Assembly (NCBI GenBank): GCA_028673005.1
Contig: CM054113.1
Coordinates: 210,543,504-210,607,503, forward strand
Length of the DNA: 64,000 bases
From: Tanypteryx hageni
Taxonomy: Eukaryota > Arthropoda > Insecta > Odonata > Petaluridae
Reading direction: 5' to 3'
Shown here: in pieces, positions 24,481 to 34,019 of the stretch
Layout of the letters: every line of letters begins with the position of its first letter
Position numbering within the stretch: the stretch's first letter is position 1
Made by a program: the position numbers and the translations under genes
Notes under the pieces: generated by a model
Seen by the model: the letters and a program-made list of their open reading frames with translations, nothing else
Told to the model about the DNA's origin: nothing
The model's database searches: none

Positions 24481-25044
24481 CATATTTACGTATTTTTATG
24501 AATGGATGGAAAGAGTTCTTGCACTTTAAAACATTTAAATCCAGTGTAAACTTTCATAAGAGCGTCACGCACAGAGGGGGATTATGCTTTCTATATTGGG
24601 GCGATTGCTGGAAATTTATGTTTGTCAAATTAATTTCTTCAAAATGAGGGATGGGACAAAATGTGAAAACACGTGTCTGCTTATTTTGGATAAATATTCA
24701 TTTTGTACAAATTTCGTTAACTTCCGATTACCAATTTTCGCGACTTTTCATCGTTAGACTAATTATAATTAAATTTTTCACATACCTGAACTTTTTCAAA
24801 CTTAATAGACGTTGTGCTTGGAATACCTCTCCGGGCTCAGTGTCACAAGTAGTCTTCAAACAATCAACCTTAATTAGGAATTAGAATTAAAATATAAATA
24901 TTTCTGAATCTGCTGAACCACTATAAAATTCCATTACAATGAAGTATACGAACTTTCTAGCGATAACGATATTTTGCATACCTGAATTGAACAGACCTTA
25001 AATCCCGCTGTTCTTAACTCTTCAAATGTTAGACTTCGACTGGA

Positions 25045-25305
25045 CTAGGGCATTCGTATTCTCATCTTCGGTGGGAAATTCAGGCTGCGCTCGGGCAGTT
25101 TCCCACGGATACAATCCAATTTACTGTCTTCCGAAAAGGCCAGATGTATCTCGGCTTCACATTCATAAGGCAGAGTGGCGATCCACAGGATGTTTATAGT
25201 GGACAAAGCGAGTGAGTTTCCACTCGAGAAATAAACAACGTCGAGAGCGTCGCCATCCGAAGGTAGATCTGAGCGTAGCACCCACGAAGCACAGAACTGA
25301 TTCAC
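25045..25305 (-). CDS. Unidentified GC-richer open frame inside the hAT element
   Basis: An 86-codon open frame (starting with a non-ATG codon) in a patch clearly richer in GC than the rest of the element. It includes CASWVLRSDLPSDGDALDVV and AEIHLAFSEDSKLDCIRGKL. The spacing loosely recalls the Asp exon of CLIP proteases (WVLLGDL... and ...V.FSE..KPACL), but no catalytic HD(I/V)AL motif is present. It could be a captured host exon, an upstream exon of the transposase, or chance. I do not assign a function. Confidence 0.25.
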   Translation of the reverse strand: MNQFCASWVLRSDLPSDGDALDVVYFSSGNSLALSTINILWIATLPYECEAEIHLAFSEDSKLDCIRGKLPERSLNFPPKMRIRMP

Positions 25306-25922
25306 CTATCGGCAATTTTTAAAAATCTTTTTAATTGGATAACACCAAAACAACAACAACAATGGCCCCATGGAAAATATTTTGTGACCACTCACAATCA
25401 GCCCGGGGATAGTGCCTATGAGACTGGTTGGCATCTGGAGACTGGAGACATCGTTTTGAATGATAAAAGGGTAATGCGAGACACGGTGATACAATACAAA
25501 GTAAGTAAAAGGTAATAGATCCTTCACCGTAAAAAAAGGAAATAGAAAACTCACGTACGCGCTGTAGGTCTCCGAAGGAATCGGCGGGACCTAATTCTTG
25601 TGAATAAAACACACACACGCACACGAGTGCCTCCTTGGAGTGTTTTACTTACATCGTTTTGAATGCATCCTCTACTCAAGAGATTAAAAAGAACTACATT
25701 GTAGAACCAAGCTTCTCGCGCATTTCAAACTACTATATTGTAGAAACCTATCTTCTTGCGAACGTAATGTCAAAATTACAGTAAAAAAATTCCGATAAAA
25801 ATGGGTGGGGATGGTAATTTCAATCTGCTGATCAAATTCAGTGGAAGCTGGGTGGGCCAAGGGGGGGCCAAGAAGATTTCAGGGGGGGCCAGGGCCCCCT
25901 CTTACAATTAGTTACGTCCCTG

Positions 25923-25930
25923 GACTTCGG
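25923..25930. repeat. 8-bp target-site duplication, right side of the hAT element
   Basis: gacttcgg, identical to 21559-21566. Confidence 0.9.
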
Positions 25931-27270
25931 CCGCACATGGAGGGGAAGGACCTCCATCACAGAGGGGAAGTTCCCTTGGTCATCTTGACTATCGCCACCC
26001 CATCACTAGGTCATCCTTCTCCTTAGGTTGTCAGTTCTCACTGTTTACAGTTGACTGCCTAGATGAAGTTTTGCAAATATTTGGCAACAGTGTAGTTAGA
26101 AAAGGACCAAGACAGTGTGGTAAGTAAGGGCAAGAGGGGAGGGTGCCAAGTGGAGTGAGGGATTAGCTCACACCCACAGTACACCCAATACACAGTCTTG
26201 CTGCATAGATGATCAGCGCACTGTTTTTGTCTCATATTTACATGACTTTCTTTGTCACTATTTCGTTAATTATTTTTACTAAAAAGTTCAATTTTTTCTC
26301 ACTGGATGTCATAGTTGTAATAAAAACAGGGAAAAAATAATAATAACAAATAATTTTTTCTTTCAATTCGAATTTAAATTTTTCAATAATCAATAACAAA
26401 AAAGTTAAAAATAATACATATGTAATAAAAATAATTTTGAGATTTTCTCATGGGGGTTTGAATCCCATAAACCCACCCCCTTGGCTATGCCTCTGATTGC
26501 TACATTCTTATTATTTTTCATCTTTCTCTAAATATAGATCAGATGGAGAAAGTAACAAATTTGAGTGTGGGATTTATTTTACAGCCTATAAATAAATGCA
26601 CATTAATCAGCTAATTTGATATAATATATACTTGATAAATATAATGTTATGTATTATATTCACAATTGATAACACAATTTTGCTTATAAAAAAAAACTTA
26701 AAATTACTTCATTTTCAGCAATGACTAATATATCGTGGAACATTTCAAGTCTTATACACATTTGAAAACAAAGGTTTATTAGTTAATGCTTTTATCATAG
26801 TATTAGCATCTAGAATGATACCAATTCACTGTGATTTTATGAATACATGTAAAAATTAGTTGTTTTCCTTGTAGTTAATCAATTTTTTAATAACATTGGG
26901 TTCACATGTATCATCTTCAAATATGAAGTCCCTTTAACAGTTACGCTCACTCGATAATAGCCCACAAGGCTCATTCGCCATTCATCACACACACACAGTT
27001 TCACTCACTATCATTTTTACAAGTAATAGAATAAGTATTTCTTGGTTGGTATTTGCATTTTAAACATTTATTTTATATAAACTTTCTATATAAAAATCAT
27101 AACATTTGAATTTCTTCATATTTTTTATACAATATTATAGTGTGTATAGAAGAAGCTTTTACATATCTATTCTTCTGGTACAGCATATTATTTGCTAGGC
27201 AAACAGTCATATAAGCAGGGGTAGAATGATTGACTCTTAAAATAAATCAGCAAGCCAGAACCCAGTCACA
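25931..27270. other. AT-rich non-coding stretch, nothing recognised
   Basis: 3' flank of gene 2 on the minus strand. Only short CA tracts and chance frames are present. Confidence 0.45.
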
Positions 27271-27411
27271 TTATATCCATGAATCTATTTCATCGGTGAT
27301 CCTTTCAGGTATGTTTTTATAATCACATAGATTTCCAAATGATGTGATTCCAAATGATTCAAATATACAAATTCCATGTAATGGCCACTGCATTAAACTT
27401 CTAGAATAATC
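27271..27411 (-). CDS. Gene 2 terminal exon: protease C-terminus without the catalytic Ser motif
   Basis: After tatttacag the frame opens in phase 0 and runs 46 codons to TAA (27273-27271). It begins DYSRSLMQWPLHGICIFESF and continues GITSFGNLCDYKN, ending DEIDSWI. GITSFG and the flanking Cys sit exactly 20 residues in, as in gene 1, and the exon ends SWI where gene 1 has PWIEGIVWP. GDSGGP is lost, which removes the oxyanion-hole glycine and Asp194. The exon is thus a homolog exon that cannot support catalysis. Confidence 0.6.
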   Translation of the reverse strand, partial: DYSRSLMQWPLHGICIFESFGITSFGNLCDYKNIPERITDEIDSWI

Positions 27412-30400
27412 CTGTAAATATGTGAAATAAGTGTTATGCTGTATCATTAACAGGAGTTTAAATTTCTTATGGGATATTATAAAGCGTCAAACATTCAAAA
27501 ACAAAAAAAATAATTGTGCTGATTTTTCTTATGGTGTGAAAAATCAATTTTCTTATAGAAATACAAATTGGTGGAGGCAGTGCTATCCATAAATAACAGT
27601 TATGACATTACAGGCTTAAATTTTGATAAATTATTGGCCAAAATAAAGAGTCCCAAATAATTGGACATTCCTATGGCCAAGTAACTCCTACAGTTCCTTG
27701 ATGACCCTGCAGTTTCAGAATATTAAAATTTATGAGATTATGCAACCAAAATTAGAAAAGTATTTAAAAGGAAGAAGTTTGTGTATTATATTGTTATTAT
27801 TAAATATCTAGTTTCCCTTTGTGTGACATTTCTCTGCCATAATGTACTTTTCTAAAGGATGATAGCCTATGAACCAATGGAGTGCCTCATTACTTTCATC
27901 ATCTTTCAGAATATGTATTGATATTTCACTCAAATTGTCTTAGCTAAAAGTCAAGCACAAACAACTATTTTTGTATATAAAATATAAATTTCATTTTGAA
28001 GAATATAACTTGGTTTGAATAGGTGGTAATGATAGGAAGATGTCCTTGATAAAGTATAAGCGTTACATGAGCCACAATTTTAATTTAAGAATGCCTCATA
28101 ACAATTACCTATGAATAGTCCACTTACATTTCATCAAAAATAATAGTCCTCTAAAAATATTGAAGGAATGACAATTCATCAAAATTTGCATGCAAATTTT
28201 AAAAACGCTACATTAAATATTTCTTTATTCTATCATAGCTTTTTAACCTTATTTTTTGCCCTGGATCTTAAAACATGGCAACCAAAAATCTCGAATTCTG
28301 TAGACCTTATTCTGGTTAGTTAGTCAATTGTATGGATTACAGGAATGTTGACTTGAACTTAAATATCAATCATGTTTAATAATCTGTTGTTATTGCTTTG
28401 ATTAGGATTTTTTTTAATTTAAAAATTTGTTAAAAGCAAATGACAGTTTACATCTTCTAATATCTGATTCCAACTTTCCATAAACTGGTTATTAATATAC
28501 ATAACAAAAACGATTTCTGGTTAAAAATTATTAAGTAACTTAATCGGAAATTTTCTTTTTGCATTTATTGATTGAACAAACTATCAACTGCATCTCAAAG
28601 GTGAAATTCAAGGACATTTTGAGTAAGAGAGAACTAGAATAACCACCTACCACTCAAAAATGATGAAAATGTGTTTTGTAATTCAATCTTGCATAAAGAT
28701 AGTAACTCCAGTGATAATATAAGATTGTATTCAGCAAATATTCATGAAAGCACAAGCAAGCATAGTAAATTTTCAATTTTTAAACAGAGATTTCAGTACT
28801 GATTTAGCAAAAGTAAAGATAATCTTTAATTAAATACCAACTCAATTTATTTAATGATGCATGTATTTATAGTTACTGCTATGATAATAAGTATAATTTG
28901 TAAAAGTTGCTTACTAGATAATTATTCTAAATTTATACATTTAAAATTATTATCAATTAGTACCACATTATTAGCATCAATTATTGAAACATAGAATTTA
29001 AAATTATAGAATTAAATAATAAATGATTTGATGTTATAGTATTTTATATGTTTGGTCAATTTATACATCGAGTAATAGAATAAATAAGAACCACTTAATT
29101 CAAAATAACAATTAATTGCAAATTGCACTAAACCTTTTTTTTACTGCTTGAGGTGTTGAAATGTTTTAGGGAGGACTATTAACTAGGCTTAGCATCTTAT
29201 TTTCTCCACTGTTTGAAATGCAAACAAGAAGTCCAAACCAGGACTAATGCAGGCTGGTTTCCCAAAGTTGATATCTTGAATTGATTACTTATATTGACAG
29301 GAAATGTTTCTGTATGTGTTAGTCATTCCAAGGAATTCTCATACCATATACACCATTTGTAATTCATAGTTAACCAATGATTGAGAAAAATTGGAAAACA
29401 AATTAATATAACATTATCAGGTTTAAAATACCTACTAAAAGCAATGTCAAAATCTCTTTCTGACATAATTTGCAAGAATTTTTTTAATTAAATTAATTTA
29501 ATAAATGTTACTGTTTATACGTTAATATGTCTGAATCAACTGTCCATTGCTGAATAGTAGTCAAACGGAAAAGAAAATAATCCATTTCTTCACTCATCAA
29601 TATTCAACCCAAGTTTGGTAATAATCGTCTCCATGGCAACAATCCAATAAAATGCTATTTAAAACGCAAAAACGCTAAGTTTTAGTAGAAATTCAAGAAA
29701 ATACAATCAATTATCAAACTTCAAAGATAAGAATTAGAATCTACATTCTTTTTCCCTTAGAACAGTACAAGCATTGCTCAGATATCACAATTTAAGATAT
29801 TTTAAAATATTAAAGGAAACAACTCTGCACAATGGATTTGAGACTTCCCTATGTAAAACAAATACGAAAAAATGTTCCTGGAATCGTACCTGGGACTTCA
29901 ATCTTCGCCAAATAAAATATAGCCATGAGGTGGGCCCTGGCAGCACAAGCCTTATACCAAGTTTCATGAAAATCACTGCAAAAGTTGTTATTAGGGGACA
30001 CACACACAGACAGGACCATTTCATAAGGCTATGTTTCTTTTGGAAACCAGCCTAAAAACATAAGGTAGGGTTTGGTTTTTAAGACAGAATGATATCTATA
30101 TAACTAATATGCAGATTATTAATGCTCTACTACATCAAGTTATGTATATCCTATTGAAAGTCTAAAATTATTCATCTACAAATTTAAAAGCATAATTATT
30201 GACTGCAAATGAAACACCATCAATAGAATGTAACATAATAATTTTATTTTTGAAAGTAAGATACTTACCACAAAAGGATAGGATGTCAAAATTTTATCTT
30301 CTTGAAATATAGGAAGTGGGAAGTCCATGTGATATATTCCATGCACTGTGGAGGCAAAGCAGAAAAAAAATAAATGTATCTATGATCAGCTGTGACATTC

Positions 30401-33400
30401 TATTATTATCTTGATTTCAATGAAATTACTTTAATGAAAATCCTTTGAATGATTGGTATTTTTTATCTGAAACCTATAACTGTGTCATTAAATTCAACTC
30501 ATCAATGTTGCCAGCGACAGACTGGGGAAAAAATCTACATCACTGGCCCCATGTCACCAGTCCAACTACTTACGGCAGTATTTGTCACTGTTAGTTAACC
30601 AGCCCTAACAAGGCACCAGCCATTATGGCCAATCAGCCATTGAATGTTGCAGAGGAATAGCTCCAGAAATAGGACCACCTCTAGCAAAATGAAAATAGGC
30701 TGCATCGTATAAGACAAACGGCAATACTGGTTCAAAGAATTACTATATATAGCAGGATGGAAAGTTCATATACATAAAGCTTCAAGAGAAATTTGACATT
30801 TGAGAAGGAGAAAAAATCCTGTACAGGATTTTTTCTCCGTCTCAAATGTCAAATTTCTGTTAATACTATATATAGGCCACCTAATGCATTTCAGTGTCTG
30901 GATCCAGCCCTGATGTTGTGAACACAGTACTAAATTGACTTCTGAAAAAATTGAATGAACGTGGCAGTTTTTATTAAGTTGCATACAATGAGCATACACT
31001 TCTGCAGTAAATGGGGCTTTTCAAATGAATAATTTTCCTTAGAACCTGTGGACCAGTATGTATACTTGTTCAAGGATCCTGATTCCTACTTAGAGAATTG
31101 AAGTGTGAAAAATATATCTATATTTCTAATTATTCTGTTTCTTATCTTCATTTAATTGTGATTTACAAGCTAGCTAGAATTCTCATATGGACTTGCGGCA
31201 AACGTATGTTTCCTCGCCTTGTTGCCTGGTAAAAATTGCTATAGACCCTTGATAAGTGGCGAAAATAGATACGGTTTCATAAGAAATTAGTGGTTATATT
31301 ATGATTTGACATCACATAAGAAATGCTCTTCTGGAAGAATGGTGCCTATTGATTTGTTTTTAAGATAATGCATCACAACACATAAAAAAATTCTCTATAT
31401 TTTAGCAGTATAATTCCAATATAATGACAAATACAGGCAAAAGAAATAAATAGCATAACTTATTATTACTTAAGATCTATACCTTTCTTTGAAGTTTTTT
31501 CAAATTCGTCGGCAGTTTTTTCCGTTTGATTTGCTGTTCCCTCAGTAACGTTAGATTTACTTATCACATCTTGAGCCTCGCTTCTATCTTTCACTTCCGC
31601 AACATCTTCGTCCGAATGGTTGATTTCTCTGGAGAATTCGGCACGGTTTTTCATTGGCCCTTCGACCTTTATCGAGGTCGATTTTCCTACCCAGTCGGCT
31701 TCTTTGATGGAGGTGGGTGTTAACTTTCTGTCATCTTCTGGCTTTGTGCAGCAAACGATGTGATCTGACTGCAAGATGCTGCAAGGAGTTGGAGGGACTC
31801 CTCTTTTCAGAGTTTCTTTCGCAGCATCACATTCCCGGAAAGACGTGCAAATTCCCTTGCGTCCGAATACGTCTTGGCAATGATCGCCTGAATTTTAAAA
31901 AAATTATTACACCCACTCTTTAGTCATTTAAGGCCGCCTTATTCGTTCACCTGACAATATCTTTAAAGTCCTAGAAAATAGATGATTAACTTTTAATCTA
32001 TGAAATGTGAACATTGAATCGTTTCGCTTGTTAAACGATAGACATGTTTTAAAATACTTTTTTTATAATGCATGACTAATATAGGATACGAAAGAATAAA
32101 ACTTTTGGTAAATTGTACTACGGTTGCTACGGTTTCTATGCAATAACCGGATCAGTGGCGTACCGGAAAATGTGGAGGCCCCCCGCTGCGAATAATACCC
32201 TAAGGATATTTTTAATATTTTCCAAGCTGAATTACTTATCATTGCCTATATATTAATGAAGAATTCCTCTTCCCCCACACAACACTACTGATATTTTGAA
32301 AAGTACGAAGTTATCAATAATTATAGTAATAAGTCTGTTTCTATAATAATCCAAGAGGTTGATTAGACAAAAATATACACACACAATATAAGTCAATTTC
32401 TTCTTATTAACTTGAACCCATTTGGAGAAATGGGAATAATTTTGAAACGAGAAATGGGTTCAAAATATTATGCATAACAATCCTTATAATGCCATAGAGA
32501 CAAGAAAAATAAGACATTCATTACTCGATGACAATGAGTATGCTTATTAACTTACTTTTGTTATCGGTCGACGACGGCGGACCAGTGGTTGAAATACTCG
32601 TCAATGGTTTCAAATGTTGCAGGTTCGATTCCCGGCCGAGGTCGATGATATTTTACGGCTAAAAAATATGACAAGTATTCCTTTGGAAAGGAATTGAATC
32701 CATCGATCCCGTGTATTGTACGTTGTCAGTGCACTTCAAAGAACCCCTTCTCCATAAGACATTGAGTAGTGGCAACATTTCCAGGTGTAGGAGCTAAGCT
32801 TCTGTCGTCTGTGATGAATCACCCTTAAGCGGGTATGACCATTTCTTGTGTAAGGGTTTTTATTTAAGAAAGTTTTTATGTGCGATTTACGTGACGCGAC
32901 AGCTCGTCCCCAGCAAGCGTTCACCTGCTCGTCGCCCGCCTTTCGCACGACGTTACTCTTTTGGCAGTATTTAACTGATTTTTCGGTAAACACAACTTTA
33001 CCTTGTTTGCTCTGATAAATTTTCCTCATTGCGCTTTAAAGAGCATTAAAATTAATAACAACGCTATAAGAAGGCATTAGAATGCATTTTCTATTTTTTA
33101 TTGAAAAGGGTTTACAACGAAATCTTACATAAGACGAGAGGAGGGGATCGCCCAAATGTTGACGGTTGCTGACATGGGGGACGGAGGTCAAAAATAGCTA
33201 AACATTTGCTGTCGTAATACTTGAATAGTGAATAAATACGATCTGTAAAATCATATGTGCCAACAGGGGCAGCTTGTGGTGTCGAAAGGAAGGGGGGCTG
33301 CGTGTCATCCAAAATCTACCTACCTACCTATATATGAAAAAAAACTTATTTCATGATTAGAGGCCTCAAGTAGTGACTACCGGACCGACCGGTAATCGAA

Positions 33401-34019
33401 GTCTAGTCGTCATCCTTTAGAGCCTGAACAGTGTACGCAGAACTCATGCTTTGCTTAAAAGCTAATGCACACAATATTCTTCCCTAACTATATGTAACAC
33501 TCAACAAGTGTTGACACATGAGAAAATACATTGGCCTAAGAGCGAGAGACGTCTGAAGGCATATAATCGTAGGCTATATCGTGCACTAGTTATAGTGCCG
33601 AGAAATGCATCTTCTCGACATTATAAAGCCGTAATGTAGAATTCGCAATTGTCTTATTCTGGTTCTTAACGCGGGTGTCAGACGCCTTAGTCAGTACGTT
33701 TTGAATTGCGGAAGTTGCGGGGGGTATCAGTACGCCCCTGAATCGAGTGTACTTTTAAATTCGGCAAATAAAAATATCTCACCGAACAAGTTATTAGTAA
33801 CCAATTTTTTCTGCATTTAAACATAAGAGAAAATAAATTGGAAGTGGTAGTCAATTTCTACCGCAGCAAATTTCAGATCGCAAAATAATTTGAAAGTTTA
33901 AAAATAAATAAATAAATATATATATGCATATACTTACCAGATTTATGTTGCGAATAGCATTCTGCCAATATCAAAAGTTGACAGAGACCATAAAGATGGT
34001 ATTTCGAATCGCGAGCCAT
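27271..34019 (-). CDS. Gene 2: CLIP-domain serine protease-like gene with degenerate catalytic domain
   Basis: Four exons are visible: 34019-33938 (signal peptide), 31887-31483 (CLIP plus long linker), 30345-30269 (activation-site region) and 27411-27271 (terminal exon). It is a paralog of gene 1: exon 1 is 82 nt in both, the six CLIP cysteines fall at the same residues (31, 41, 47, 63, 73, 74), and the visible exon phases match. Unlike gene 1, the exon 3 region reads PIFQEDKILTSYPFV instead of an IVGG-type site, and the last exon reads DYSRSLMQ where gene 1 has GDSGGPLQ. I found no convincing His or Asp exon in 27412-30268. Exons 3 and 7 are both phase 0 at the join, so the four exons together would give a 234-residue secreted protein. 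It may be a non-catalytic homolog, a clip-only protein, or a pseudogene in progress. Confidence 0.6.
29640..30060 (+). repeat. Dispersed repeat family Y, copy 1
   Basis: Shares ordered blocks with 39570-39995: AAATACAATC, ATTAGAATCT, CTGCAC.ATGGATTT.AGA, TTCCTGGAATCG, CCAAGTTTCATGAAAATC and an ACA-rich GACAGAC run. Read on the minus strand, ACGATTCCAGG resembles a Pol III B box. It lies inside gene 2 between exon 3 and the terminal exon. Confidence 0.65.
30269..30345 (-). CDS. Gene 2 exon 3: degenerate activation-site exon
   Basis: Between tgcctccacag and GTAAGTAT lies a 77-nt open stretch in the phase expected from exon 2. It encodes HGIYHMDFPLPIFQEDKIL and TSYPFV, and aligns end to end with gene 1 exon 3, which ends VGGDLADPKEFPHM. 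The conserved YPF(V/M) end remains but VGG is replaced, so the protein could not be activated in the usual way. The call rests on size, phase, position and weak similarity. Confidence 0.5.
30787..30858. repeat. 72-bp near-perfect palindrome without loop
   Basis: Arms of 36 bases pair at 35 positions, centred on TGTACA between 30822 and 30823; the single mismatch is 30806/30839. It reads AGAAATTTGACATTTGAGA at the left end and its complement at the right. A CTATATATAG sequence lies at both sides (about 30746 and 30866). It lies in intron 2 of gene 2. Confidence 0.9.
30859..31482. other. Rest of gene 2 intron 2, nothing recognised
   Basis: AT-rich intronic sequence with no shared repeat or motif. 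Confidence 0.4.
31483..31887 (-). CDS. Gene 2 exon 2: CLIP domain and acidic linker
   Basis: Bounded by ttaaaattcag and GTATAG. The exon reads GDHCQDVFGRKGICTSFREC followed by the remaining cysteines at TPC and VCC, a six-cysteine CLIP domain with C-9-C-5-C-15-C-9-CC spacing identical to gene 1. A linker of about 85 residues follows, rich in Lys, Glu, Ser and Thr and carrying three N-glycosylation sequons (NHS, NVT, NQT). It is longer than the linker of gene 1. Conserved cysteines and an open 405-nt frame argue for past or present selection. Confidence 0.75.
32153..33740. mobile_element. Possible hAT-type element with CAG(T/G)GGCGTAC ends
   Basis: CAGTGGCGTACCGG at 32153 and, in inverse orientation, CAGGGGCGTACTGATACC ending at 33740 form imperfect inverted ends, each followed inward by a C-rich run. 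Flanking 8-mers aaccggat and aatcgagt match at 5 of 8 positions, so the target duplication is doubtful. It lies inside intron 1 of gene 2 and holds a SINE-like insertion. Confidence 0.35.
32570..32720 (+). repeat. tRNA-like SINE fragment of a second type
   Basis: A perfect Pol III B box GGTTCGATTCC lies at 32622-32632, and an A-box-like CGGACCAGTGG lies at 32578-32588, at tRNA-like spacing. The following 3' part differs from the SINE at 63.4 kb. Confidence 0.5.
33938..34019 (-). CDS. Gene 2 exon 1: signal peptide
   Basis: ATG at 34019 encodes MARDSKYHLYGLCQLLILAE and CYSQHKS, then one base before a GTAAGTA donor. The hydrophobic core YGLCQLLILA fits a secretion signal, although it is short. 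The length (27 codons plus one nucleotide) and phase are identical to exon 1 of gene 1. Confidence 0.65.

Larger units (their letters stand above)
21567..25922 (-). mobile_element. Full-length hAT transposon (4356 bp)
   Basis: Both ends read CAGGGACGTAACTA inward (14 identical bases) and the element is flanked by the 8-bp duplication gacttcgg. G-rich subterminal tracts (GGGGGGC, GGGGGGGCCAGGG) follow each end. The interior carries a ZMYM1-like hAT transposase on the minus strand, disabled by a nonsense codon and several frameshifts. Intact ends with a broken transposase mean it could be mobilised only in trans. It lies next to an older hAT relic, probably by coincidence of hAT abundance. Confidence 0.92.
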
